Assembly: GCA_034231615.1 (NCBI GenBank) | Contig: CM067298.1 | Coordinates: 21,953,478 to 22,017,477, forward strand | Length of the DNA: 64,000 bases | Reading direction: 5' to 3' | Source: Meghimatium bilineatum | Lineage: Eukaryota > Mollusca > Gastropoda > Stylommatophora > Philomycidae | In this document: piece after piece, positions 11,231 to 22,445 of the stretch | How the letters are laid out: each line of letters opens with the position of its first letter | Position numbering within the stretch: the first letter of the stretch is position 1 | Position numbers and translations under genes: made by a program | Notes under the pieces: generated by a model | Databases searched by the model: none | Told to the model about the DNA's origin: nothing | The model's input: only the letters and a program-made list of their open reading frames with translations

Positions 11231-11650
11231 TCCTTAGAAACAGAAAAAGAAACATACCCTTCCATCTTCCAACTGGCCTTGATTCCTAGATTGCACTCAA
11301 ATTGTTAGCACTTTTCATTACAATGACATTTGCCTTACTATAGAAATTGTCTCACTGTCTTGATATATTGAGAAATCAATATTTGACTTAAGGGGATAAA
11401 AGTTCCAGTGTCGGATAACAACCCTCCACAGGAAATTGGAGGCTGGGGTAACACAGGACAAATATCACAGTGAACAATAATAAGCATAAGTGTTACAAAA
11501 ATGTCATAAAACAACCTAACAACGAGTGACTTACTCAAACTGTTTGATATATTGCAAAAATATGCGAAAGTGTTCTCGACTGGATGTTTTTGTGTTCCTC
11601 GTTTTGTGAATGTAAATTATGAGGCTATATTATCTATTGTCTATTGTCTG
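11231..11650. other. Non-coding stretch
   Basis: Unique AT-rich DNA without recognisable features. Confidence 0.4.
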
Positions 11651-12300
11651 TCTCCAGGTGAATGATGGTTGCTCGTATTTACACTTGCCGTTAAGTGTAG
11701 GGGTGGGAGATTAAGCTGTCGCTCCAAGGCCAGATATGTCGCCGTGTTTACATTTAGTCCATGTTTGTTCAAGGCTATCGATGTTTTCCATCCATCGTTT
11801 CCTTGGTCTACCTTTGGCTTTACCCCCAGATATTCGTCTGTCGTATGCTCTTATTGGTATTTGTTTTGGGTTTATTCCATTAAGATGACCAAACCATTTT
11901 ACTTGCTGTCTTTCAATATGTTCAATACATGATATTATACCAACTTTTTTCCTAACTTCTTCATCTCTTATTTTATCTAATTTAGTAACCATTGCATCTT
12001 TTCTCCTATACTTCATTTCACATGTAACAATTTTCCTCTGCTGTGAGTGTTAAAGACAATGTTTGACATTGGTATCAGGGTTTTGGTATAAAAATTGTAG
12101 ATATTACCTGTTTTTATTTATTTCCATCTTGATCTTTGGGGGAAGAAGTAATGGTGAAAGTTGGTAGGTCACAGTGCTTGCTTTCTGTCACCTTGTTTCT
12201 ATTTCTCTGTCTATTCTTCTATCTTCGGAAAAAATTCTACCTCAATATTTAAATTCTTTGGTTATACTATCTAAGTATTTAAATTCTTTGGTTATACTAA
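11650..12300 (-). pseudogene. LINE ORF2 C-terminal fossil (GRPRKRWMENI type)
   Basis: Minus strand: EFKYxGRIFSED, RRIDREIETR, EMKYRRKDAMVTK, then HIERQQVKWFGHLNGINPKQ and KGRPRKRWMENI. The order FKYLG, EIETR, FGH, GRPRKRW is the classic post-RT layout. The CIEHIERQQVKW segment resembles STIEYIQKQQVK of the fossil at 3905-4540, so both may be one family. Confidence 0.8.
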
Positions 12301-12505
12301 GTATTTAAATTCTTTGGTTATACTAAGTATTTAAATTCTTTGGTTATACTAAGTATTTAAATTCTTTGGTTATACTAATTATTTAAATTTTTTGGTTATA
12401 CTATCTAAGTATTAAAATTTTTGGTTATACTTTCTAAGTATTTAAATTCTTTGGTTATACTAAGTATGTAAATTCTTTGGTTATACTATCTAAGTATTTA
12501 AAATC
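12245..12505. repeat. 26/30-bp tandem repeat seeded in LINE sequence
   Basis: Unit TAAGTATTTAAATTCTTTGG followed by TTATAC, sometimes with an extra TATC. The first unit is continuous with the LINE reading SITKEFKY (minus strand) at 12230-12275, so the repeat is a multiplication of that LINE segment. Confidence 0.8.
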
Positions 12506-14409
12506 CGGAACATGAAGAGATGAATAGTTGATGAGATGGACTTTTCAGTTGTTCATATCATAATTATTTCTCCATAGGCATGATGTTCCTTTAATCTGAC
12601 GCAGAACTAAAATAACAAAGAGCCAACAACAACTAAAACCAGAATAAATAAGGTGAGGGTTATGACGTATAACCACGTACTCCCAGACAAAAGCACTGTA
12701 TCATTAGTAACTGTAACATAAAGGACGTAGCTATCATTACCTTAAGGATGGGGTTTTACTAAAAATAAAATATGTTATTCGTCTGTTTTCGTGTGTGCAT
12801 TTCAATTTTTGTAGGAATATTTGAAACCCTTTTCATTTGATGAAAAATCAGTAAGGGAGGGGGTTCTGACCAATATTTTGGTTACGTTCATACTTCTGAA
12901 AGTCATGTTTAGCTTTGATAAGGAGTGGGGGGTGAACACTCCCTCCATAATCCCCACCCCCATTATATACGGATTTTATATATAAGTGTGTGTGTGTGTT
13001 CTGTGCGGTGTGTGTGTGTGGATGTGCGGTGTGTGTATAAGTATGTGGGAGGACAGAAACAAGACCACGATCGATAATTTTTAGTCTCTAGAATAACGAG
13101 TGGTCAACTATCGATCTCCGTGGACATTAAAAAGCAATCTGCTCTCAGATACGTCATCATTTGAATGCCAGCTCGTGAGAAAACCGAAAAATATTGTGAT
13201 GCCAATAAGAAGGGGCAGCATTTATGGTAAGCCCCGCCCTGTACAAGACATAGACCAACATTGAACTCTGCTTTTGTTAAAGACATCTTTCTGACCCCGT
13301 ACCTAGCCGAGGACTCATGCCAATGACAATTCGCCCGACGAATCAATCAGACACCGGCTATACGAGTTTGAAACAGAAATCCATTTACACCTTCAGTGTC
13401 CCAGAAGACAAAGCGATCAGAGCAGATCATAGCAAATCACAGAGACGCGGAAACGCCACTGAACTCTCTCATGCCTCATCTCTTCTCGTTTTGATTCAAT
13501 TCTGCGACGTAGCATTTGGTCTCTTGACTGCCAGGACTTCAATACTATGTTCTCTTTGTCTCGACGACCTCAAGCCGGTTGTTCCTTTGGGACATCATCA
13601 ACGGACGATCGTACTTGTATTTTGGGACAGATCAGACTTAGAAAAGTGACTCATTCTAAAGTGACCGTACATTAACAGAACACATGATTCCCTTCTCAAA
13701 AATACTTACCATACCTATCACGAGAAATATATTTCATGTCTGAACTGACATATATAGAAAATTTTCAATAAAACTAACACAGCCTGAAGAAACTCAGCGA
13801 CATCATCACAGAAATTACCGTGAAAGCTATTGTGAATAATTCAAGAATGCGGACAGTAATTTGACAAGGATGTTGGTTAAATAATGACGTTAATAATCCA
13901 TGAACATGTGTAGTTATTGAGCACACACGAAAAATGTGATGGCAGAAATGACGTGGAGAACTTGATCATCGAAATTAAATCTAAAACTTGATGGTTAAGT
14001 GAAGTTTGGATGACTTAAATAATAATGAAATATTGAATACTGAAATAATATTAAAAATTAAATTAGTTAAATGATATTGAAAACATGGGCACTCAAATGA
14101 CACTGAAATCTTTCTTTAAGTATCAAATATGTTGATTAATTAACTTCATCGCATACCGGACATAACATAGATGCTCAGATCTCCGATTCAGTAAATCTCT
14201 CAGAGCTGCTAATGGTTCCGGTTTTATGTTATTTCAGTGCTTGTTCTTATATAATTTTTTGTTTCCTTTTCTCTACGAGCCACGTCTTTCTATCCTCTCT
14301 CAACTCACGCATTCTCGATACTAACTCATGTCAATGTATCCCAAAATCCGATAGTACAGACTCCGTTGTGCATTGAGTATGTCTGCTTGGTCGTGGCTAA
14401 CGGCGGTAA
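12506..14409. other. Mostly unique sequence with a GT microsatellite
   Basis: GT-rich repeat at about 12985-13035. The interval 13100-13660 is less AT-rich than its surroundings and holds open frames of 80 (minus, 13104-13346) and 110 codons (plus, 13317-13649) without recognisable domains. I cannot assign a gene. Confidence 0.4.
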
Positions 14410-14551
14410 AGGCCTTCTAACAGAATTAATTAGGAACCTGTTCGTTACTTTTTATTGGGATTTTGATTGGTCAATATTTACATACTTGTAATCGCGTGTC
14501 AAAAATAGCTAAGGCCAACCAAAATATTTCACGGAAATTTGCCCCTAGGTC
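14410..14551. mobile_element. Fold-back MITE, copy 2
   Basis: AGGCCTTCTAACAGAATTAA start. The inner arm (CAAAAATAGCTAAGGCCAAC) matches the inner palindrome of the copies at 2781 and 35862. The right terminus is diverged. Confidence 0.6.
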
Positions 14552-14554
14552 ATG

Positions 14555-14880
14555 TTTACGGTGAAGTTAAAAAATCTTACAAAAATAAAACACAAACATA
14601 AGTGGAGTCAGAGATCAGACAGCAACATTTTGCAATACTCTATCTATAAACTGAATATAGCACAGCAAACTATAATCTTTATGCTTAGTACAGGGCAATG
14701 TAGACTACAAGCACATATCCACAAACTGAAGGTTCCCATACTCCAAAACATACTCTGCAGACGTGTCCACTGTTTGGCAACTTGTGGACTAAAACCTGCC
14801 CCTAGGAAACAGATCTGGAGGTGACAGTGAGATGCACACTTTTGGATTTCCTGTTGACGACTGAATTCATGAAACAATGG
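14555..14880 (+). pseudogene. LINE C-terminal zinc-binding fragment
   Basis: Plus strand: IAQQTIIFMLSTGQCRLQAH, then IHKLKVPILQN and HCLATC; after frame changes, RKQIWR and EMHTFGF-like text. This resembles the TGHCxLxxHLxK...CxCG...HxLxxC end of RNase H-type LINEs. Confidence 0.65.
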
Positions 14881-15042
14881 CTCTATAACGGATCATGACC
14901 TGTAGCAGGAGATAGCAAATCAGGGAACTGTAACAGATCATGACCTGTCGCAGGGGATAGCAATTCAGGGAACTATAACAGATCATGACCTGTCGCAGGG
15001 GATAGCAATTAAGGGAACTGTAACAAGTCATGACCTGTCGTA
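14880..15042. repeat. 45-bp tandem repeat, about 3.6 copies
   Basis: Unit AACTGTAACAGATCATGACC followed by TGTCGCAGGGGATAGCAATTCAGGG. Confidence 0.85.
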
Positions 15043-15059
15043 ACTGGCCTAGTAGAGTT

Positions 15060-15680
15060 TCTATTCTCTGCGGTGCTTTATATGCACCTTTTTGTTCGTT
15101 TGTATGACTGGAAATGTGATGTGTCTGTTTGTCTGATAGTGATTGTTTGGTGGCGAATAATCACTAGCATTGTAGTGTTTCTATTCTGTGTGTTGCTTTC
15201 TACGCACCGTTTCGGTTGTGTTTTGGTGTTGTATGTATTTTGGTTGCCTGAGAGCCAATATCAGTTGTATCTTTGGTGGCAGAGCAATTGTTTGGAGACC
15301 AGCAGTACGAGAGCTATGTTTCGCTATGTATGACTGGCTTTTTAGGGTTTCTGTTCTTGGTGATGTTTGCTAGACTCCTTTTGATCGTATGTATGACTGG
15401 AACTGTGATGTGTCTATTGTATGTCTGTCTGTCTGAGAGTACTGGGATGGATGTGTGCTGTATCTACAATTTTTAGATGTATATTTCACTGGCACCGCAG
15501 TGTTTGCTGTCTCTGTAGTGCATGATAGGCCCCGTATCGGGTGTGTTTTGGTGTTACATATATTTTGGTTGCCTGAGAGACAATTTCATTCGTATTTTGG
15601 TTGAATGAGAGTAATTGTTTGGAGACTATCAGTATCGGGTGTGTGTTTTGCTATGTATGAGACATGTTTCTGGTGTACGT
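15060..15680. repeat. Diverged long-period (about 300 bp) tandem duplication
   Basis: TATGACTGGAAATGTGATGT at about 15101 recurs at about 15392, and GTGTTTTGGTGTTGTATG at about 15218 recurs at about 15543. Periods differ (about 290 and 325), so the copies are old. Long T/G-rich open frames here look like chance. Confidence 0.55.
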
Positions 15681-16050
15681 TTGACTGGTATTTTGTAAAG
15701 TTTCCGTTCTCGTGAAAAGTAAGTTGTAATAACATAGAAACAGATCAATATTAAACTTGTTGCTGGAGACAAGTGAGTTGATATGTCATAAAAACTTCGA
15801 AATAAGACATACAGTATACTTGAAAACTTAGATAAGTATTGAAAAGTAGGACTCAAAAGTCTAGAAAAGTGACATAGATGGATACATGGAAATATGGCAC
15901 TATGAGATATTTTGGTAGAGAAGAGTCCGTTCTTATGATATGAAAACTTGGAAATCTGACAGAAACTAAATTTGATAACTTAGATATGTAATGAAACACA
16001 CATATGCCTAATCACAAGACGGATTCTGCATCGGTAGATGCGATACCAAA
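15681..16050. other. Non-coding stretch
   Basis: No recognisable feature. Confidence 0.4.
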
Positions 16051-16269
16051 TCATCATCATTACATTCCGTCTCCACAGTGAAGGTTGGCTGCATCAGACC
16101 TGCAACATCCCAAGTCTATTATCTTGGTGATATACTCTGCTAGACTGTAACCTGGTCATCTCATGATGTTAATCTCTCACTTGTATATGTGTCTACTTCT
16201 TGCTCGCCTCCCCTCGATTTTACTCTCACTTAAAGTCTTCAAGAAGGTGTCATGTCTTATAATATGTCC

Positions 16270-16419
16270 AAAATATCGATTTACCTAATTTCCATTTCCT
16301 TTATTAATTCTTTTCATGCGAAGTTTTATTAGAACATCGTTGTTTATTTTCTTATCCCTCCATGATGCTCTATCCACACCTCAAAGGCATTAAAACTGTA
16401 TTCTAATGGTTTGTTTATT
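16270..16419. repeat. 150-bp direct duplication, left copy
   Basis: AAAATATCGATTTACCTAAT to GGTTTGTTTATT. Read side by side, it is identical base for base to 17407-17556. It encodes the post-RT region of the family C LINE on the minus strand. Confidence 0.9.
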
Positions 16420-16954
16420 GACCATGTTTCCGAGCCATACATTAATATAGTAAAGACAACATTTTATAATTCTGATATTTAGCTTATTTGTAATATGTTC
16501 AGTTATTAGTCTTTTCCTTATGTCCTTGGAAGTGCTTTTAGTCATTCTTATTATCCTTTTATCTTCTGTTTCACATGTGCCTTTTTTTTAATTATGTGTC
16601 CGAGCTATTGATAATGTTCTAGTTGTAGTTTCTCTCCGTGTATTTTTATGTTTAGCACCTGTTCTTCTGTGACTTTACTGGCTAGCATTATTTTACAAAT
16701 GTTAATGTCCGGTCCATATTGTGTACCTGGTTTATCGACGTGATCTATTAGTTTTTGTAGTTCTTTCACACTATCTGTTAAGCGAACCGTGTCATCTGTA
16801 TGTCTCAAGTTGTTTATTTTTTCCCATTGATGTTGAAGCCTGATATTCCTTCTATATTTTTAAAGACATTATCTGTGTAGATATTAAATAGGTTGGTTGA
16901 TAAACATACATTTTTGTCTCCTCCCCCCCCTTTTATTTCTATGTATGGTGAGTA

Positions 16955-17116
16955 TTGATAAAATACATTTACATGAGTACATGAGAAAATATTTGAACGT
17001 TTGACAACCTGGAAGGTCAGGGAAACTACAACGAGCTTGATACATAATGCTGGAGACAGAGAGCTGTGGAAAGCCATGATCGCCTACGCTAGTCGGCATG
17101 GCACCTGATCATGATG
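16955..17116 (+). mobile_element. Nested 5'-truncated LINE fragment with 10-bp TSD
   Basis: Plus strand: FERLTTWKVRETTTSLIHNA, then GDRELWKAMIAYASRHGT-stop, a LINE C-terminus, followed by an ATGATG tail. It is flanked by ATGGTGAGTA at 16945-16954 and 17117-17126. The host LINE reads on across the gap on the minus strand. Confidence 0.75.
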
Positions 17117-17406
17117 ATGGTGAGTAACTGTTTTCATACCTTATTGGTGCGTGTTGTTTCAAATTTATATTTCTAATCAGTCTGATGGTTTTTCCATCTA
17201 TATCTATGTCTTGAAGACATTCAATTATTTTTTTCGTTTTCGGCTCTGAGTGCTTGCTGTAGTCTATGAGCAAATATATATGCTATTTTTTACTTCTATA
17301 TATGTATATATCCATCTGTAGACGGATATTAAGTGTAGCTTCTATGGTTACTTTGGTTGTTTTAATATCCAGATACACACATGTATTGGTGTAAATATAG
17401 CGGGTA

Positions 17407-17556
17407 AAAATATCGATTTACCTAATTTCCATTTCCTTTATTAATTCTTTTCATGCGAAGTTTTATTAGAACATCGTTGTTTATTTTCTTATCCCTCCAT
17501 GATGCTCTATCCACACCTCAAAGGCATTAAAACTGTATTCTAATGGTTTGTTTATT
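17407..17556. repeat. 150-bp direct duplication, right copy
   Basis: Identical to 16270-16419 and in the same orientation. It is out of LINE order here (a C-terminal segment lying upstream of RT motif A), so this copy is the transposed one. Confidence 0.9.
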
Positions 17557-17649
17557 CCATGGTAAATATGGTAAATATCCCGTGACAGTCGCTATTCGCT
17601 GTACCGGACAGCACTACGTTTATGTATGACGCTGCAGACTCTCGTTTCC

Positions 17650-17912
17650 CGATTGTAGCTAGTATTTTACTATAACTGCTACTATTAATACTGGTAATAC
17701 TACTACTACTGCTGATAATATTACTACTTCTACTACCACTACTACCCCTATTATTACTTCTACTACTATTGCTACTACTACTATCACCGCTACTACTGTT
17801 ACTACTACAACTATTATTACTATTATTATTATTACTACTACTAATGTTATTACCACACCACTACTTCTACTACTACTACTGTTACCACTACTATTATTAC
17901 TTGTTCTACTAT

Positions 17913-17956
<44 letters not shown>

Positions 17957-18095
17957 ATGCTAATACTGTTACAACTACTACGCTTGCTAGTACCACTATT
18001 GTGTAACATGCAAGCTATTTTATTGGAATAAGACCGCCAGCTCAACCCACAAGCTTCTTTTGTTGTCCCTTATGCTACTACTACTAATACTACGA
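17650..18095. repeat. TAC/TAT trinucleotide microsatellite
   Basis: Imperfect (TAC)n with TAT, CAC and GTT interruptions, and a pure (TAC) run near 17909-17955. It is split by the SINE at 18099 and continues to about 18650. Confidence 0.9.
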
Positions 18096-18098
18096 GTA

Positions 18099-18382
18099 AA
18101 GTAAAGGTATATCCCATGGCAGCAACCTGCTGTCGGGGATGAAGATAACTATTCATGTACTAAGCCGCAATAACTATTAGGTGGGGTGGCCCGTTCCCTT
18201 CCTTGCTGTCTTTACTTCCCTAACTCATGCGTCAGGTACGCATTTACAGCTGAGTCGACTGGAGGAGTGGTCGAGTCAAACGAGAAATCACAACCCGGAT
18301 TTTTTGTGTCCGGACTTGGTATCGAACCTGGCACTCTGTAACCCAGTGATAGAAAGCAAGCTCGCTATCAACTAGGCTACCG
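18099..18382 (-). mobile_element. tRNA-derived SINE with 11-bp TSD
   Basis: On the minus strand the element starts CGGTAGCCTAGTTGATAGCG (A-box-like TAGCCTAGTTGATAG), followed by the B box GGTTCGATACC, then a body that ends near CATGGGATATACCTTTAC. TACTACGAGTA flanks it exactly at 18088-18098 and 18383-18393. The insertion is inside the TAC microsatellite. A related body fragment lies at 48825-48965. Confidence 0.85.
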
Positions 18383-18393
18383 TACTACGAGTA

Positions 18394-18650
18394 TCACTAC
18401 TATTATTACAACGATTGCCACTAATACTACTATTATTACTACACCTATCAGTATTATTGCTACTAATATTACTATAATGATATTAGTATTACTATTACTA
18501 CTACTTTTAATACTAGTACTACTACTACTACTACTGATACCACTACTATTACTAATATTATATTTTACTACTTCTACTACTATTTGCTACTAAAATACTA
18601 AAATACTACTGTTATTACTACTATTATCAGTATTTCACTTATTATCACTT
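18394..18650. repeat. TAC/TAT trinucleotide microsatellite, right part
   Basis: Continuation of the array at 17650-18095 beyond the SINE. Confidence 0.85.
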
Positions 18651-18989
18651 ATTGTAACTGAGCCATATATCAAAAACCACTTAATCACAGACATACAGAC
18701 TACTGCCTGTCTTCCAAGCACACCCAATTCGTTCTGTCTCATTATCCAAATTCCAATTTCTCTTGTACTCAACTCTCCCAAAACAACCAACTTTCGTCCA
18801 CCTCAATCGCTCACAGAAAACACACCGTATCAGGACTATAACAATACCGCTTAACTAGTAATAAAACCATTATATAACATGTGCTTAATAGACTCGGTCC
18901 AGGAGGGGGTAGGTAGGGGGGGAACCAGGGCGTCATGGTGCTAACATTGCAGATCATACAACAGGAGAATAACGAACTAGTTAGCCTGA

Positions 18990-19201
18990 CACTGTCACAC
19001 TATTACTAATATTACTACTAATACTGTCACCACTACTATAACTACTATTACTTCTACTACTCCTAGTACTACTACTACTACTACTACTACCACTACTACT
19101 ACTACTATTACTTCTACTACTCCTAGTACTACTACTACTACTACTACTACCACTACTACTACTACTATTACTTCTACTACTCCTAGTACTACTACTACTA
19201 T

Positions 19202-19251
<50 letters not shown>

Positions 19252-19262
19252 GTACTACTACG
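18990..19262. repeat. TAC microsatellite with 60-bp higher-order repeat
   Basis: ATTACTTCTACTACTCCTAG recurs in register about every 60 bp (near 19047, 19107 and 19167), followed by a pure (TAC)n run at about 19200-19250. Confidence 0.9.
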
Positions 19263-19900
19263 ACTGTTCATGTTCTGACATGATTATGGGATGTGTTTCA
19301 AGACGTCGGCCGATAATTCTGAAGTAGTTGTACGTGTACGTTTTCTGATCGGTTGTCTGTATGCCTGAATATGTCATTTGTCTATTCATGTCTGCTTGAC
19401 TGAGAGTAGGTGGTTGGAGGAGAGCGATATTAAAAAATATGTTTTGATATGTTTTCTTAACTTCCTCCTGTTTTTTTATTATATTGCTATTGTATATGTG
19501 TGTATGTATGGTTATAAGTATTGTTAATGATCATAGGAAAAAACTCCATTACTATTTATGGTTACCCCCGCCTTTTCCCCACCCTATGCTAAATAATTCA
19601 GCGACAACTAATTCAGAACATGTTGAGACATGTTCACCGCCTATCGCTCGTAGCTGTAACGTACCTGCACAATCTAAAAATAATACGGGTTTCGTTTTTC
19701 AACGATGCACATACGTTCTTCTATCGAATATTTATACATTTGCTTGTATATCTAGAGATATGCATACGTATGTGATACGCTAGTGCCTATTGTGATTTCT
19801 GTGTGAAGCTAAGGGACATCGTATTTGCATCATCTAGGTCACATATCGTGTGTCTAGAAATACTGACATGTTAAGCTTCTGTTACGGGTATATATATATG
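19263..19900. other. Non-coding stretch
   Basis: No recognisable gene or repeat. Confidence 0.4.
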
Positions 19901-19902
19901 TA

Positions 19903-20266
19903 TATAAGAAGATCAACGCCTTCGAGCTGAAATGCTACAGAAAGATACTTAGAATATCATGGAAGGATAAAATCAGAAATTAAGATATTATAAACACACT
20001 GAATATTCCAGATTGTTGGTTACTAAACACAATAACAAAAAGAAAACTACGTCTGTTTGGTCATATAAAGAGACATAACTGTTTAGAAAGACAAATAATG
20101 GAGGGAAGAGTACCTGAGAAGAGAAGCAGACCAAGAAGACGATGGACTGACGACATTAAAGATAACATGAATACATCGCTAGAAAATGCAAGCCACATCG
20201 CCCAAGACAGAGAGAGGTTCAGAGAGTTCATTGGGAAGACAATGTTCTGGAAGGAATACGTCACAT

Positions 20267-20272
<6 letters not shown>
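19903..20272 (+). pseudogene. RTE-like LINE (family A) 3' end, little decayed
   Basis: Plus strand: NAFELKCYRKILRISWKDKI, LNIPDCWLLNTITKRKLRLF, GHIKRHN, RSRPRRRWTDDIKDNMNTSL, then FREFIGKTMFWKEYVT-stop. It is nearly identical to 42024-42410 (minus), so the family was active fairly recently. The stop is followed by CATGACA and a long (TA)n tract. Confidence 0.85.

Positions 20273-20350
<78 letters not shown>
20268..20350. repeat. (AT)n microsatellite on the LINE 3' end
   Basis: About 80 bp of pure TA directly after the LINE stop codon. Confidence 0.95.
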
Positions 20351-20351
<1 letters not shown>

Positions 20352-20785
20352 CGGGCACATGCGAAGTATGTCATGTGTTTTATTCACGCATTACCACCCA
20401 ATCCTAGTGTTAGGATGTAGATAACGTAGTATTAAAACTTATTCTATACTCACTCAGTGCACCGACTCAGCCGGGCACAGACCGATAGCACTCACCCGAG
20501 AGATGGTCCATACGACTCATCTGATAGCAGGCCGCTACTGTCGTGTCCCTATATAGGTTTAACTAACACATGAACTCACAATATTGCGTTAACACAGCCT
20601 ACTTGGCCGATCATACGAACGCATGGACTGTCTTTCCTATATAGGTTGTATTAACGTCTGAACGACCGATCGAGCGTCAGATCTCCAGTTGTGCATTATA
20701 TACAACTCTCACGTATTATATGTAGAAGTACAGACTCGGATATCATATGTCCAGGAAAATACAAATAGGATTGTCAAAGATACGG
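20351..20785. other. Non-coding stretch
   Basis: Two short related segments around TCCCTATATAGGTTTAACTA (near 20550) and CCTATATAGGTTGTATTAAC (near 20637) suggest an old duplication. No gene seen. Confidence 0.4.
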
Positions 20786-21082
20786 GGCCGTGGATACGTT
20801 TTAAGTAAGAAGGAGTTTTCACTCTAAAAAAGGTCATTCGCTATTTTCTTATGCCATCCCTCTCTTGTTTATGAGACATGTAAGCTTATTGTGAAAAAAA
20901 AATGGTTAAAGGAGGTGTTTTGCCCACCTTTTGGCTGCATTCCTAGTAGTTGTGTAGCATAAATATTTGAAGTGGAGAAGCAGACGGACATTTTTTTAGT
21001 ATGTACATATCCAACACCCCCCACCCCCCCCCCCCGTCTCTCTCCTTCTTCCGCATCAGAAACGCTTATTTGCGGCCCTATT
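20786..21082. mobile_element. hAT-like MITE (family 2), copy 1, diverged
   Basis: GGGGCCGTGGATACGTTTTA at one end matches GGGCCGTAGATACGTTTAC of the copy at 23587-23778. The other end reads AGGGCCGCAAATAAG on the opposite strand. A C-rich tract near 21016-21035 is typical of this family. Confidence 0.6.
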
Positions 21083-22237
21083 TAAATATTAACTAGTTAA
21101 TTTTTGTTTAAAACATAACTTATATAATCTTGTAGTGCAACTTCAGGCGGTCTGTTATTCTTTTATGCGAAAATGTTCATCATCCTCTTAATGAATGATC
21201 ATTCTGATGAAAGGGTATTTAATAGTTTCTTATCAATCGACAAGGCAGTCATACATGACAGACGATTGTTGTTCAAGGAATTTCTGAAATATATTTTGAT
21301 TCTCTTCAGAATCACGCTTATTCACGGTATACAATTAATTGCACCAAAAAAACAACTAATAATAGCAGTTCTGAAAAATCACGTTATCATAAGTTATTTC
21401 TAAGTGTATGTTTGGTCTGTAGCCAGCGTCTAATAGAATCTAATTGAAATAATTAAATCGCTATTAATAAATCTAAAGTCGGGTCGTCTGCAGCGAATGA
21501 AAATTGCAACTCTAAATGGAAAAATTATATACTGCAGACGGTCATGCATATGCGGTAGTTTTGGGCTTCAAGGACAGATAACTTTTTTTTTTAAACAAAT
21601 AAACGTGAGATTACATTTCTGTAATGATTATATTTTTTTCCATCATTATTTTCGTTTTATACCCCTGTATACATTGCAGCGTAATTTCTTATTACATTTT
21701 ATTTTAGATCGGCGAAATTTTAAAAAAATATTTACATATTTTCTAATGATTATAGTAAATAATTATAAATGTATGTTCGTTTTTTAAACTGCTAAATTAT
21801 GGAAAGGGACGCCAAGCGTTCGTTGTCTATTGACTTTAGGCCACTGATTCCTAGTACTAAAAGTAATGCTCTGATTCGTTATGGGGAGGGGGGTGTGAAC
21901 CCCAACATCTCTCCCTTCACTTTATATGAACTTGCAAAGATGTGTCCGAATGGGGAAGTACAAACAAACAATGGAACACGTTCCCAAAGTTTTTCCATTC
22001 TACGAAAGCTCAACTGCGTCAAGTGTCAACTGTGGTTCCAACAGCAATTACGAGTGATAAACTTAATGAGGACGAGAGTAGCGTGAGAAACCCTGGCTAA
22101 CTCACGGTATTAATTATGCGGTTACATGAGAGTAAAAGCAAGATTGTAAAAATATTGGAATTCTGTTTTCTTGCAAGCAATTGTTTGATAGATTATAGAA
22201 ACTCGTAGTAATAGTCAATCTGATATATTATTTAAAC
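21083..22237. other. Unique AT-rich stretch
   Basis: Open frames up to 96 codons, all AT-driven, with no domains. I see no gene. Confidence 0.4.
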
Positions 22238-22445
22238 TACTATTGAGCCATTTTTAACTCATAGATTCTAACAACGCTATTCTAACAACTTCTATTGAGT
22301 CACGTGTAACTCATAGTTTGTAATAACTTCTATTGAGTCACGTTTAACTCATATATTCTAACAACTTCTATTGAGTCATGTTCGTTTAACGGATATATTC
22401 TAAAAACTTATATTGAGTCGAGTTTATTCAGTAAATTCTAGCAGC
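22238..22445. repeat. Diverged tandem repeat, about 38 bp
   Basis: TATTGAGTCACGTTTAACTC followed by ATATATTCTAACAACTTC, about 5 diverged copies. Confidence 0.75.

Larger units (their letters stand above)
16050..17406 (-). pseudogene. LINE (family C) RT fossil interrupted by a nested LINE
   Basis: Minus strand: motif A region FIDYSKHSEPKTKKIIECLQ then DIDIDGKTIRLIRN (about 17275-17180), catalytic RHTDDTVRLTDS (about 16800), IEGISGFNINGKKINN just before it, then a post-RT segment and a C-terminus near 16080-16250 like that of the copy at 38190-39640. The RT is split at 16955-17116 by another LINE fragment. An identical 150-bp copy of part of it (16270-16419) lies at its upstream edge. Confidence 0.8.

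Noticed and set aside
13317-13649. 110-codon + strand frame as a gene
   Set aside because: No domain, no splice-site support and an overlapping open frame on the other strand; kept only as a finding.
16270-17556. 150-bp identical direct repeats as LTRs of a small retroelement
   Set aside because: The repeat is an internal coding piece of a LINE, lacks TG...CA ends and flanking TSD, and encloses only LINE DNA.
17659-18045. Ser/Val-rich and Leu/Tyr-rich open frames
   Set aside because: Translation of a TAC/TAT microsatellite.
20061-20407. Ile/Tyr-repeat frames at the AT tract
   Set aside because: Pure dinucleotide translation plus a LINE antisense shadow.
21173-22086. Three AT-rich + strand frames of 76-96 codons in a row
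   Set aside because: Composition is AT-driven with no motifs; nothing supports a coding role.
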